From Serratia sp. AKBS12 (lineage in GTDB: Bacteria > Pseudomonadota > Gammaproteobacteria > Enterobacterales > Enterobacteriaceae), in contig NZ_JANUSB010000015.1 of the NCBI RefSeq assembly GCF_024793895.1, positions 1,426,001-1,490,000 on the forward strand: a DNA stretch of 64,000 bases, given 5' to 3'. Positions 27,254 to 36,481 of this stretch are shown here, one piece after another. Both the position numbers and the translations under genes were made by a program. The notes beneath the pieces are model-generated. The model did not search any database and was not told where the DNA came from. It saw nothing but the letters and a program-made list of their open reading frames with translations. Position 1 is the stretch's first letter. Each line of letters starts with the position of its first letter.

Positions 27254-27882
27254 ATCAGACACTCGGCACGGTTGGCGAAAAAACCGTTATTCTGGTCAAC
27301 GGCGTACCCGCATCAGGCAAAAGCAGCGTCGCCGTGCGGCTGTCACACCATTTTGCCTTGCCCTACCTGACCGTCGACGGTATCAAAGAGCCATTTATGC
27401 ACTGTTTTCCCCAGCTTGATCGCCAGCTTAACCGCACGTTGGGGCGTGCAGCCTACCAGGCAATTTGGGCGATCGTCGCCCAGGCACCGGCGCAGTGCGT
27501 TTACGTTATTGACGCCTGGTTTGGTTTTCAACCGAAAGATGACCTTCGCCGTTATCTGCAACAGGCCGGCGTTACGCAGGTGGTGGAGATCTGGAACCAG
27601 GTTTCCGGTGAACTGGCGGCGGCGCGCTACGCCGCACGGTTGCATCAGCGCGCCAAGGGACACCCCGGCGCAGAATATCTGCCGGAATTGCGTGAGTTGG
27701 CCAGACGGGCCACGCCGATGGCGTTGGGGCCGGTGTTGCGGGTCGATCAGTCTCAGCCGCTGGATATGCCGCGGATTATCACCTGGCTGCAAAGCGCGCT
27801 GAGCGCCAGCGTCAGCACCGACTCACGCAGTAGCGCCGCGAACTCCACCACCGATAGCTCCTATCGCCTGGCGTCACGCTGA
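27250..27882 (+). CDS. P-loop kinase-like protein ending the accessory PTS operon
   Basis: A 210-residue protein with a Walker A motif GVPASGKSS near residue 17 and the strand YVIDAWFGFQ near 87, like small AAA_33/zeta or chloramphenicol phosphotransferase-like kinases. R-rich helical lid (RYAARLHQRAKGHPG) follows near 130. Coupled by ATGA overlap to the EIIA gene, so a role in the same pathway is likely, perhaps phosphorylating an unphosphorylated sugar or a breakdown product. The last 20 residues are Ser/Thr-rich and look unstructured. Function is inferred from fold only. Confidence 0.6.
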   Translation: MNQTLGTVGEKTVILVNGVPASGKSSVAVRLSHHFALPYLTVDGIKEPFMHCFPQLDRQLNRTLGRAAYQAIWAIVAQAPAQCVYVIDAWFGFQPKDDLRRYLQQAGVTQVVEIWNQVSGELAAARYAARLHQRAKGHPGAEYLPELRELARRATPMALGPVLRVDQSQPLDMPRIITWLQSALSASVSTDSRSSAANSTTDSSYRLASR

Positions 27883-27943
27883 GCGTACAATGGCGGGGAA
27901 TTACCCTGCCATTACTTGAAATCGCCGCCAACCCGGCATTTAA

Positions 27944-27959
27944 TGTGATCAAAATCACT
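27944..27959. promoter_or_regulatory. CRP-like site upstream of add
   Basis: TGTGATCAAAATCACT matches the CRP core TGTGA-N6-TCACA at all but the last base. It lies 86 bases before the add start codon in an AT-rich promoter region, so cAMP-CRP control of add is plausible. Confidence 0.6.
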
Positions 27960-28045
27960 TTTTTTTGCAACATCATGGATATTTTCATCAGTTTGTTTTT
28001 ATACTGATATGCACTTTACCTACAACAAAAAGACGAGTGCACATC

Positions 28046-29044
28046 ATGATAGATCCCCGCCTACCGCTTACCGATATCCATCGCCACCTTGACGGCAACA
28101 TACGTGCGCAAACCATTCTCGACCTGGGTCGCCAGTTCAATCTCCAACTGCCGGCCAACGAGCTCGAAGCGCTGCGTCCGCACGTGCAGATCACCCACGC
28201 CGAACCCGATCTGGTCAGCTTCCTGCAAAAACTGGATTGGGGCGTGGCGGTATTGGGCGATCTGGAGGCCTGCCGCCGTGTGGCCTATGAAAACGTTGAA
28301 GATGCGGTCAACGCCGGGTTGCATTACGCCGAGCTGCGCTTTTCACCGTATTACATGGCAATGAAGCATGGCTTGCCGGTTGCCGGCGTGGTGGAGGCGG
28401 TGGTTGACGGCGTGCGCAGCGGCTGCCGCGATCGTGGCATCGACGTGCGGCTGATTGGCATCATGAGCCGCACCTTTGGTGAAGACGCCTGTCTGAAAGA
28501 GCTGGAAGGTCTGTTGGCGCACCGCGACAGCATCACCGCGCTGGATCTGGCCGGCGACGAGCTCGGCTTTCCCGGCAGTCTGTTCCTCAGCCACTTTAAC
28601 CGCGCGCGCGACGCCGGCCTGCGCATCACCGTGCACGCCGGTGAGGCCGCCGGGCCGGAAAGCATCTGGCAGGCGATTCGCGAACTGGGCGCCGAACGGA
28701 TCGGCCACGGCGTCAAGGCAGTAGAAGATCCGGCGCTGATGGATTTCCTGGCAGAACATGGCATCGGTATTGAATCCTGTCTGACCTCCAACATCCAGAC
28801 CAGCACCGTGCCCTCGTTGGCACAGCATCCGCTTGCCACCTTTCTGCGCCACGGCGTACTGGCGTCAATCAACACCGACGATCCGGCGGTTCAGGGCATC
28901 GAGATTGCACATGAGTACAACGTGGCGGCGCCACAGGCCGGTTTGACGCCGGACGAGATCCGCCGCGCGCAGCATAACGGCCTGACCATGGCATTTCTTG
29001 ACGAACGGGAAAAACAGGCGCTGCGCGATAAAGTCGGCGCTTGA
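28046..29044 (+). CDS. add: Adenosine deaminase
   Basis: Zinc enzyme deaminating adenosine and deoxyadenosine to inosine and deoxyinosine in purine salvage. The 332-residue protein has all metal and catalytic motifs: DIHRHLDGN near residue 11, [10 protein letters not shown] near 197 (zinc His and catalytic Glu), GHGVKAVED near 213 and NTDDPAV near 278. The start at 28046 matches the family length (333 in E. coli); an upstream in-frame ATG is rejected. Synteny add-ydgJ agrees with E. coli except for the inserted transporter gene. Confidence 0.94.
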   Translation: MIDPRLPLTDIHRHLDGNIRAQTILDLGRQFNLQLPANELEALRPHVQITHAEPDLVSFLQKLDWGVAVLGDLEACRRVAYENVEDAVNAGLHYAELRFSPYYMAMKHGLPVAGVVEAVVDGVRSGCRDRGIDVRLIGIMSRTFGEDACLKELEGLLAHRDSITALDLAGDELGFPGSLFLSHFNRARDAGLRITVHAGEAAGPESIWQAIRELGAERIGHGVKAVEDPALMDFLAEHGIGIESCLTSNIQTSTVPSLAQHPLATFLRHGVLASINTDDPAVQGIEIAHEYNVAAPQAGLTPDEIRRAQHNGLTMAFLDEREKQALRDKVGA

Positions 29045-29082
29045 ACGATACGGGCGCAGTGACTGCGCCCGCAAATATGACG

Positions 29083-30078
29083 CTATTTGCTCGCCACAAC
29101 CGCCTGCTGCCGGGCAGTTTTGCGCGCATAGCGCTGCGCCAGCACTGCGCAGACCATCAGCTGAATCTGGTGGAAAATCATCAACGGCAGCACCATCGCC
29201 CCGACCGCCGCCGCCGGGAACAGTACGTTGGCCATCGGAATGCCGTTCGCCAGGCTTTTCTTCGAGCCGCAGAACACGATGGTGATCTCATCGGCGGTAT
29301 CAAAGCCCAGCAGACGCGCGGCGTAGGTGTTGATCACCAGCACCACGGTCAATAGCACCAGCGACATCAGCACAATCACCAACAGCGACCAACCGTCAAT
29401 CCGCTGCCAAATGCCTTCCACCACCGCCGCACTGAAAGCGGTATACACCACCAGCAGAATCGATGAGCGGTCAGTGAGGTTGATCAGTTTGCGATGGCGA
29501 TCAACCCATCTGCCGATCAGCGGCCGCGCCAGATGACCGAGGATAAACGGCACCATCAGTTGCACAATGATCGAACCGATGGCGTGCAACACATCGGTAT
29601 TGCCACCCTGGGTATGCATCAGCGCCCCCACCAGCAATGGCGACAGAAACACCCCGAGAATGCTCGACGCCGACGCGCTGCAAATCGCCGCCGCGACGTT
29701 GCCGCCGGCCGCCGAGGTAAATGCGATGGCAGACTGCACGGTAGCCGGCAGCGCACATAAATACAGGAAACCCAGGTAGACGGTCGGCGTCATTACGCCG
29801 GGCACCAGCAGGTTCATCGCCAATCCGAGCAGCGGAAACAGCGCAAAGGTGCTGAGGAAAACCAGTAAATGCAGTTTCCAGTGGCTCATGCCGGCGACGA
29901 TCGCATCGCGCGACAGCTTGGCGCCATGCATAAAGAACAGCAACGCGATGGCGGCGGTGGTCAGACGTTCGAAAAAGACTTTCCACACCCCTTCACACGG
30001 CAACAGTGATGCAACGATCACCACCAGAATCAAAACCAGCAAAAATTTATCAATGCGCAGGCGCTGCAACCAGGACAT
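29083..30078 (-). CDS. yfeH: Bile acid:sodium symporter-family transporter, YfeH-like
   Basis: A 331-residue membrane protein with about 10 transmembrane segments, equal in length to E. coli YfeH. Typical stretches are FFMHGAKLSRDAIVAG near residue 50, LYLCALPATVQSAIAFTSAAGGNVAAAICSASASSILG near 100 and FCGSKKSLANGIPMANVLF near 270. The start at 30078 (MSWLQRLRID) is preferred over an upstream in-frame codon. Physiological substrate is unknown. It converges with add and runs in the same direction as ydgJ. Confidence 0.8.
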   Translation of the reverse strand: MSWLQRLRIDKFLLVLILVVIVASLLPCEGVWKVFFERLTTAAIALLFFMHGAKLSRDAIVAGMSHWKLHLLVFLSTFALFPLLGLAMNLLVPGVMTPTVYLGFLYLCALPATVQSAIAFTSAAGGNVAAAICSASASSILGVFLSPLLVGALMHTQGGNTDVLHAIGSIIVQLMVPFILGHLARPLIGRWVDRHRKLINLTDRSSILLVVYTAFSAAVVEGIWQRIDGWSLLVIVLMSLVLLTVVLVINTYAARLLGFDTADEITIVFCGSKKSLANGIPMANVLFPAAAVGAMVLPLMIFHQIQLMVCAVLAQRYARKTARQQAVVASK

Positions 30079-30165
30079 GAGACAGAATTCCTTGCAAAAA
30101 AGCGGGTTCAGCGGCTGAACCCGTAATATCAATCAGGATAGTTTTGTCGACCGTAACGCAGGCAC

Positions 30166-31206
30166 TCAAGTCACCGGCAGCGCTTTCTGCTGTGCTGCCG
30201 ACGCCATGCCCAGTTCGATCATTTCCATCACCGCGATCGCCTCGCTGGCAGGCACCGGGTTTGCTGCGCTGCCGTTGATGGCATCGCGAATGGCGGCATA
30301 ATAGGCCGGATAGTTGCCCGGCAAGGTCAACAGCGGTTTCTCTGCCAGCAAACCATCACGTGACAACGTCACCACGCCGTCACGCATATCATAGCCCCAA
30401 TCGGCCTGCGGCAGGCGTTCGCCAGCTTTCAGCCGATCTTCCTGCGGATCCAGCCCGAACTTGACGAAGCTGCCTTGGGTGCCATGCACGATATAACGCG
30501 CGCTTTCCGCCGCCGCCAGCACCGTGCCATGCAGTACCACCCGGCGTTTGGCGTAGTGCAATACCGCGTGGAAATAGTCAACGGATTGCGAACCCGGACG
30601 CAGCTCGGCCATATCGACAAACAGGGAGTCCGGCTTGCCGAACAGCTGCAGAGCCTGGTCGATCAGATGCGGGCCAAGATCGTACCAGATGCCGCTACCG
30701 ATGCCACCCTGCTCACGCCAGCGCTGACGCACTTCGGGGCGGTAGCGATCGAAGTGCGATTCAAAGTACACCACCTCGCCAAGCGTTTGTTCCTGCAACA
30801 ATGCCTTAAGCGTCAGAAAATCGCTGTCCCAGCGGCGGTTATGAAACACCGACAGCAGTAACCCGCTTTGTTTGGCCTGCTGATCGAGCTGCTGTGCCTG
30901 TGACAACGTCACGGTAAACGGTTTGTCTACCACCACGTGCTTGCCGGCGGCCAATGCCTGCTGCGCCAGCGGGAAGTGGGTGTCGTTCGGGGTGGGAATG
31001 ACGATCAGATCGAGTGACGGATCGTTGAACAGCGCCTGTGGATCGCTGACTACCGACAGGGTTGGCCAGTCGGCGTGCACTTTGCCGGCATCGCTGCTCG
31101 ATACCGCCGCCAGCTCGACGCCGGGCGTGCCGACGATCAACGGCGCATGAAACGTTTTACTGGCATAACCGTAGCCAACCAGTCCAACACGTAATTTTTC
31201 AGCCAT
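30166..31206 (-). CDS. ydgJ: Gfo/Idh/MocA-family oxidoreductase YdgJ
   Basis: NAD(P)-dependent sugar dehydrogenase-like protein of 346 residues, identical in length to E. coli YdgJ. The Rossmann start is VGLVGYGYASKTFHAPLI, and EKP-type catalytic motif VVDKPFTVTLSQAQQL occurs near residue 92. GGIGSGIWYDLGPHLIDQAL near 170 is the usual C-terminal domain signature with the active-site Asp and His. Substrate is unknown. Marks the left boundary of the arabinose insertion relative to E. coli. Confidence 0.88.
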   Translation of the reverse strand: MAEKLRVGLVGYGYASKTFHAPLIVGTPGVELAAVSSSDAGKVHADWPTLSVVSDPQALFNDPSLDLIVIPTPNDTHFPLAQQALAAGKHVVVDKPFTVTLSQAQQLDQQAKQSGLLLSVFHNRRWDSDFLTLKALLQEQTLGEVVYFESHFDRYRPEVRQRWREQGGIGSGIWYDLGPHLIDQALQLFGKPDSLFVDMAELRPGSQSVDYFHAVLHYAKRRVVLHGTVLAAAESARYIVHGTQGSFVKFGLDPQEDRLKAGERLPQADWGYDMRDGVVTLSRDGLLAEKPLLTLPGNYPAYYAAIRDAINGSAANPVPASEAIAVMEMIELGMASAAQQKALPVT

Positions 31207-31296
31207 GGTGTTTCCTCTGACAAGGCTTATCTAGACCTCTCCGATTTGACACCATGACGCCGGCTACCACAAGAAGTAAATTAAATGTTAACGCCA

Positions 31297-32229
31297 CTAG
31301 CGAGACGAGGCAGCAGCCTCCTGCACCGGCCACGGCTGCTCGCGCAGGTTCTTCGCCGGGTAGTTTATTTCCAGACTGCGGCGGCGGAAATCACTGGGGC
31401 TGACCCCCACGCGTTTGCGGAACACTCGGGAAAAATACAGCTGATCGTCATAGCCGACCACCCGTCCGATGGTGGCGATGGATTCCTGGGTAGTCTGCAA
31501 CAGCAGCTTGGCGCGGATCACCCGCTGGTCCTCACGCCAGCGCAAGATGTTGATCCCCACCTGTTCGCGAAACAGATGGGCCAACCGCGACGGTGACAGG
31601 CAAACGTGGCGCGCCACTTCATCAATGCGCAGCTCGCCGGCCAGATTGCCGGTGATGTACTGACAGGCTTCAATCACTCGCGGATCCATGATTTTCTGCG
31701 GGCTGAGCGGATCTTCTTCCATCGCCCGCAGCAGCAGGCGCTCCAGCAGATTCATGCCCATTTCTTCCGCAAAGCGTCGGCCGGAGCGCTGGGTTTGTTC
31801 AATGTTGGCAAATAACCGATCAAACTCCAGCAGCAGGTTGTTGTTCGGCAACGACAGGCGCCCAACCTCATGGGTTTTGCTGTGCCACTCCAGCCAGTCG
31901 GCCCAATAGGCACGCGGACGGAAGTAGACCCAGCGGTGGTACCAGCAATCGCTTTCCGGCGACCGGCCATAATAGTGCGCCGCTTTTGGCGGAAACAGCA
32001 GCAGATCGCCGGGGTTGCAGTAGAAAGTGTCTTCACCGTCAAATACCTTGCCCTGGCCTTTGATGGTGAGGTTGAGTATGTAGCCCTTCATGCCGCCAGG
32101 GCGATCGATAAAGAAATCCAGCGGCCCGTCCGCCATGATCGGCGTCAGCCCGGCAACCAGGTAGGCATTAAAGGTGTAACCCGGCAACAGCGGGTTCGGC
32201 TGGGGTTCCTGAACCATGCGATGATACAT
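31297..32229 (-). CDS. araC: Arabinose operon regulator AraC
   Basis: Dual activator/repressor of the arabinose genes. The 310-residue protein has the N-terminal arabinose-binding cupin ([53 protein letters not shown]) and the C-terminal pair of helix-turn-helices ([23 protein letters not shown] and [21 protein letters not shown]), all close to E. coli AraC. Here it follows araFGH on the same strand instead of facing araB, after a 136-bp gap with a terminator, so it probably has its own promoter there. Confidence 0.92.
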   Translation of the reverse strand: MYHRMVQEPQPNPLLPGYTFNAYLVAGLTPIMADGPLDFFIDRPGGMKGYILNLTIKGQGKVFDGEDTFYCNPGDLLLFPPKAAHYYGRSPESDCWYHRWVYFRPRAYWADWLEWHSKTHEVGRLSLPNNNLLLEFDRLFANIEQTQRSGRRFAEEMGMNLLERLLLRAMEEDPLSPQKIMDPRVIEACQYITGNLAGELRIDEVARHVCLSPSRLAHLFREQVGINILRWREDQRVIRAKLLLQTTQESIATIGRVVGYDDQLYFSRVFRKRVGVSPSDFRRRSLEINYPAKNLREQPWPVQEAAASSR

Positions 32230-32304
32230 CTAGCCTCCAAAATTCGCGTTCACCCCGCCCGCTTTGCGCCGACGACGCCACTGCGAGGTACCTGTGTTTA
32301 GTTT

Positions 32305-32335
32305 ACCGGCCCGCCAGATAACTGCGCGGGCCGGT
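32305..32335 (-). terminator. Hairpin ending araFGH
   Basis: ACCGGCCCGC and GCGGGCCGGT are perfect 10-base inverted copies separated by 11 bases. It sits between the araH stop and the araC start; no strong U tract follows on the minus strand, so read-through into araC is possible. Confidence 0.55.
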
Positions 32336-32365
32336 GGCAGAACTGTGAAGCCGGCGAACTTTTCC

Positions 32366-33352
32366 CTAGGCCGTACGTTTCGCCTTCTGTTTGTAACGGT
32401 CGAAAATCACCGCCGCCAGCAGGATCAGCCCGCGTACCACATACTGTGAGAACGGCGAGATGTTCAACAGGTTCATCGCGTTTTCCACCGTGCCGAGGAT
32501 GAGAATGCCGGCGATCACATAGGAAATCTTGCCGATACCGCCCTTCAGCGACACACCGCCCAATACGCAGGCGGAAATCACGATCAGTTCATAGCCGATG
32601 GAGGTCATCGGCTGGCCGCTGGTCATACGCGAAGCCAGGATGATGCCCGCCGCCGCCGAGACCAGACCGGACAGCACGAAGATGATGATTTTGGTGCGTA
32701 CCACCGGCACGCCGGCCAGACGCGCCGCCTCTTCGTTGCCACCAATCGCCAGCGTGTTGCGGCCAAAGGTGGTTTTGTTGAGCAAAAAGCCAAACAGCGC
32801 CAGACAGCCGATGGTGATCCAGATCGGCGCCGGCAGCCCCCACCAGTTGGCATAGCCGAGGGCGAAGAAACGCTCATCTTCGATGCCCACCGCTTTACCG
32901 TCGGAAATGATATACGCCAGCCCACGGAAGATTTGCATGGTCGCAAGCGTAGTGATCAGCGCGTTGATCTTCAGGCGTGCAATGACAAAGCCGTTGATCA
33001 GCCCCGAGGCCATGCCCAGCAGCAGACCAGCGCCGACGCCAATCCACAGGCTTTCGCTCATGTTGATCACCACCGCGGTGGTTACCCCAGCACAGGCGAT
33101 TACCGACGCCACCGACAGGTCGAAGTCACCGGACGCCAGGCAGAACAGCATGCCGCAGGCCACCATGCCGGACATGGAAATTGCCAGCCCCAGCCCTTTC
33201 ATATTGATGAACGAGCCGAAGTTGGGCACAAACACCATGCAGGCGATAAACAGCACCGCAAACACCACCAGCATGCCGTAGCTGTCCCAGATACGCGTCA
33301 GCCCCTGGCCGCCGCGGCTTTTTACAGAATTATTGGTTGTCATGGTCGACAT
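32366..33352 (-). CDS. araH: L-arabinose ABC transporter permease AraH
   Basis: Membrane subunit of the high-affinity arabinose importer. The 328-residue protein is nearly collinear with E. coli AraH: GRIWDSYGMLVVF-type start, NMKGLGLAISMSGMVACGMLFCLASGDFDLSVASV, TFGRNTLAIGGNEEAARLAGVPV and a C-terminal FDRYKQKAKRTA. AAGGAG is 6 bases before the ATG at 33352. Last gene of araFGH, 17 bp after araG. Confidence 0.94.
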   Translation of the reverse strand: MSTMTTNNSVKSRGGQGLTRIWDSYGMLVVFAVLFIACMVFVPNFGSFINMKGLGLAISMSGMVACGMLFCLASGDFDLSVASVIACAGVTTAVVINMSESLWIGVGAGLLLGMASGLINGFVIARLKINALITTLATMQIFRGLAYIISDGKAVGIEDERFFALGYANWWGLPAPIWITIGCLALFGFLLNKTTFGRNTLAIGGNEEAARLAGVPVVRTKIIIFVLSGLVSAAAGIILASRMTSGQPMTSIGYELIVISACVLGGVSLKGGIGKISYVIAGILILGTVENAMNLLNISPFSQYVVRGLILLAAVIFDRYKQKAKRTA

Positions 33353-33369
33353 CTCTTTCTCCTTCACAG

Positions 33370-34905
33370 TCAGGCCACCGCGCTGGCGGCTTCAGGGGCA
33401 ATTTCGGGGGTGCGTAACATTGCCAGGCTGAGAGCCTTTTCCTCGCTGGCCTGGTCATGCAGCAACTCACCGGAGATGGCGCCTTCGCGCATCACGATGA
33501 TCCGGTCAGCCAGCCCAAGCACTTCAGGCAGATCGCTGGAGGCAAACAGCACCGCAATGCCCTGCTGCGCCAATTGATAAATGACGTTGTAGATTTCATG
33601 TTTGGCGCCAACGTCAATGCCACGCGTTGGCTCATCAAGCATGATCACTTTCATCTCCTCCGACAGCCAACGCCCGAGGATCGCCTTCTGCTGATTGCCG
33701 CCGGACAGGTTCATAATCAGCTGTTCGGCGCTCGGGGTTTTGATATTGAGCGCGCGAATATGGTGCGCCGCATTGCTGGTTTCCCAGGCGTTGTTGATCA
33801 GGCAACCGGCCTTGATACTTTTACGCCGCGCGCTGATGTTGATATTGTCGCGTACCGAATGCACCGGGATAATGCCATCGGCCTTGCGATCCTCCGGACA
33901 CAGCATGATGCCGGCGCGAATGGCGTCAATGGGCGACCCAATGCGGATTTTCTCGCCGTCGAGTGACAGCTGACCGCCGGCGATACGCGTGGCGCCGAAG
34001 ATCCCCTTCATCAATTCGCTGCGCCCGGCTCCCACCAGGCCAAACAGGCCGACGATCTCTCCGGCGCGTACGCTGAGGCTGATCGGCGTTTTCACGCCGC
34101 TGGCCTGCAGCTCCTCCAGTTGCAAGCGTACCGCGCCATGCTCACGCGGCTGGTAACCATATACATCACCCAGATCGCGCCCGACCATCGCCTGCACCAG
34201 CTGCTCGTTATTCACCTGGCTCATATCGTCGAAAGTGCGCACGTAGCGCCCATCCTTGAACACCGTGATGGCGTCGCTCAGGGCAAAGATTTCCTCCATG
34301 CGGTGCGACACGTACAGAATCACCCGGCCCTCGGCACGCAGTTCGCGGATCACACGGAACAGCTGCTCGATTTCACGCGCCGACAGCGAACTGGTCGGCT
34401 CGTCAAAGGCAATCACTTTGGCATTGCGCGCCAGCGCCTTGGCGATTTCCACCATCTGCCACTGGCCGATGGACAGGTACTTCAGCGGCGTATCCGGATC
34501 AATGTCCAACCCAAGATGCTCAAGCTGCAAACGTGCTTCATAACGCAACAGTTTGCGATCGACCAACCCGCGCTTGGTCGGCAACTGACCGAGATAGATG
34601 TTTTCTGCAACCGTCATTTCCGGTACCAGGTGCAGTTCCTGATAAATGATCGCCACGCCGGCGTCCAGCGCGTCGGTGGTGGCATTAAAGCGCACCGGCT
34701 GACCCTTGAGATGGATTTCGCCCTTGGTCGGCGCATAGTTGCCGCTGAGGATCTTCAACAGCGTCGATTTACCGGCGCCGTTTTCTCCCATCAGCGCGTG
34801 GATCTGCCCGGCCTGGCAGCTAAAACTGATATCGTCCAGCGCCTTGACCCCCGGAAAGGTTTTTCCGATGCCCTTGAAAGCCAGATACGGCGTGGTGGCT
34901 GTCAT
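33370..34905 (-). CDS. araG: L-arabinose ABC transporter ATP-binding protein AraG
   Basis: ATPase subunit with two fused nucleotide-binding domains (511 residues). First Walker [13 protein letters not shown] near residue 38 with signature YLSIGQWQ near 140; the second half has a degenerate Walker A ([12 protein letters not shown]) and an intact LSGGNQQK signature near 405, the usual pattern for sugar importers of the CUT2 class. The ATG at 34905 is preceded by GAGGAAAGC. Powers AraF/AraH-dependent uptake of arabinose. Confidence 0.94.
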   Translation of the reverse strand: MTATTPYLAFKGIGKTFPGVKALDDISFSCQAGQIHALMGENGAGKSTLLKILSGNYAPTKGEIHLKGQPVRFNATTDALDAGVAIIYQELHLVPEMTVAENIYLGQLPTKRGLVDRKLLRYEARLQLEHLGLDIDPDTPLKYLSIGQWQMVEIAKALARNAKVIAFDEPTSSLSAREIEQLFRVIRELRAEGRVILYVSHRMEEIFALSDAITVFKDGRYVRTFDDMSQVNNEQLVQAMVGRDLGDVYGYQPREHGAVRLQLEELQASGVKTPISLSVRAGEIVGLFGLVGAGRSELMKGIFGATRIAGGQLSLDGEKIRIGSPIDAIRAGIMLCPEDRKADGIIPVHSVRDNINISARRKSIKAGCLINNAWETSNAAHHIRALNIKTPSAEQLIMNLSGGNQQKAILGRWLSEEMKVIMLDEPTRGIDVGAKHEIYNVIYQLAQQGIAVLFASSDLPEVLGLADRIIVMREGAISGELLHDQASEEKALSLAMLRTPEIAPEAASAVA

Positions 34906-34931
34906 AGTGCTTTCCTCATGCTTGTCTGAAA

Positions 34932-34999
34932 ACGCCGCTCGCCGGCAAACGCCGTGGCAACCGATGGCTGTCACGGCATTCGCACTGGGCGAGCGGGCA
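34932..34999 (-). repeat. Nested hairpin between araF and araG
   Basis: CGCTCGCC near 34936 pairs with GGCGAGCG near 34988, and inside it GCCGTG pairs with CACGGC across a shorter stem. This intercistronic structure could stabilise the araF end of the message and explain a higher level of the binding protein than of AraG and AraH. Confidence 0.6.
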
Positions 35000-35009
35000 A
35001 TGCAAAGGG

Positions 35010-35993
35010 TTACATCAAGCCTTTTTTCTGCAGTTCGGCTTTGAAGTTGTCACGAGTGATCAGCACCACGTCGGTAACTTCGGTGAATTTCGGCGGTTCG
35101 GCGCCCTTTTCAACCCAGTCATGCAGCATCTGAATGCTCTTGTAGCCATGGATGTCCGGGCTTGGCAGCAGCGAGCCGTAGAAGCCGGTGGCCTGCCCCT
35201 TGGACAGTTCGCTCACCGCGTCAACGCCGTTGATGCCGATGCCGATCACGTTCGGTGCTTTAAAGCCCTGGCCTTCGGTGGCACGCACGCCGCCCAGCAC
35301 GGTGTTGTCGTTCATGCCGACAATCAGCCAGTTCTTCACCCCGGGATGCTGCACCAGCATCGAGTTGGCGGCGTCAAACGCCCCTGGAATGTCGTTGGAT
35401 TTGGTGGGTACCTTATAGATTTGCTTTTCCGGGAAGCCGGCGGCCTTCAGTGCATCCATCGAACCGCTGGTGCGGCGGCGGGCGGTGTCCAGCTCATCGG
35501 CGGTGATCGCCATTACGCCGGTTTCTTCCACTTTCCAGCCGCGCTTGGTCATTTCCTTCCACAGCTCTTGCCCCTGACGCTCGCCGATTTTGGTCGCCGC
35601 CATCATCACCAGTGGCACGCTGTCCATCGGTTTGCCTTTGGCGGTGACGAACTGATCGTCAACCGCAATCACTTTCAGATCGTAACTGCGCGCCTTGGCG
35701 ACGATCGCCGAGCCGAGTTTCGGATCCGGCGTACAGATAACAAAGCCTTTGGCGCCGCTGGCCGCCAGGCTGTCGATGGCGTTGAGGGTTTTTTCGCCGT
35801 CCGGCACGGCGATTTTGATCACTTCAAAGCCGAGGTCTTTACCGGCCTTGTCTGCAAACTTCCATTCGGTCTGGAACCAGGGCTCCTCCGGTTGCTTGAC
35901 CAGAAAACCCAGCTTCATGGTTTCGGCGATAGCCGATTGTGACATAACCGCTGCCAGGCCAATCGCCGCCAGTGCCTTAGTGAATTTATGCAT
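35010..35993 (-). CDS. araF: L-arabinose periplasmic binding protein AraF
   Basis: High-affinity periplasmic receptor for L-arabinose. The 327-residue precursor has a classical signal peptide ([23 protein letters not shown], cleavage before [17 protein letters not shown]). The mature part resembles E. coli AraF, including [45 protein letters not shown] and [18 protein letters not shown] used the ATG at 35993, not the upstream in-frame ATG, because it begins the signal peptide. First gene of araFGH, divergent from araBA. Confidence 0.94.
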   Translation of the reverse strand: MHKFTKALAAIGLAAVMSQSAIAETMKLGFLVKQPEEPWFQTEWKFADKAGKDLGFEVIKIAVPDGEKTLNAIDSLAASGAKGFVICTPDPKLGSAIVAKARSYDLKVIAVDDQFVTAKGKPMDSVPLVMMAATKIGERQGQELWKEMTKRGWKVEETGVMAITADELDTARRRTSGSMDALKAAGFPEKQIYKVPTKSNDIPGAFDAANSMLVQHPGVKNWLIVGMNDNTVLGGVRATEGQGFKAPNVIGIGINGVDAVSELSKGQATGFYGSLLPSPDIHGYKSIQMLHDWVEKGAEPPKFTEVTDVVLITRDNFKAELQKKGLM

Positions 35994-36481
35994 GATGCTC
36001 TCCGCTGTGTTGTTCTCCCCGGCGCTAAAACCACCGCGCAGTGAAAACGCTTTCATTAGGGTAGTGATACGGTTTTCGATAAAGAGAAACGCTTATTTAT
36101 GCGCCTTCGTTCCTCATCGACTTTCAGACCGGGTTAGTTTTAGCGGGTATTTGTTGCTGAAATGTAGAGCGCTATCACATCCAGAGATTACAGCAGATAT
36201 GTACATATATTTAGCAAATTTAGCCAATGATTAACTTTTGACTGCCATCACAAAATCACTGCAGGAAGCAGGAAAGTGCATACTTCCAGCTAACCGCTCC
36301 TCACTGCCCCGCAACACACGCTCCTATGGTTATAGCCATCTTTCACGATGCAGATGCGTTGACGGCGCGTGCTCGCCCGTCAGTGGCCGGGGCTGTCCCC
36401 GGCAACCGGCCCAGCTCGGCGCCTGCACCCTGAAACCTATCGGGAATCCGCCATAACAGATTAATAATGAGGGTCAACATC
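35994..36481. promoter_or_regulatory. araF-araB divergent control region
   Basis: This 488-bp gap must hold the araFGH and araBA promoters. The stretch TAGCAAATTTAGCCAAT at 36212-36228 resembles an AraC half-site only partly, and GAAATGTAGAGCGCTATCACATCC near 36158-36181 carries one good CRP half-site with a 7-base spacer. A strong GC hairpin (GCCGGGG, CTGT loop, CCCCGGC) at 36386-36403 lies about 80 bases before araB. I could not place the AraC sites with confidence. Confidence 0.5.

Noticed and set aside
34120-34929. 269-codon frame antisense to araG
   Set aside because: Shadow of the araG coding sequence; no domain similarity.
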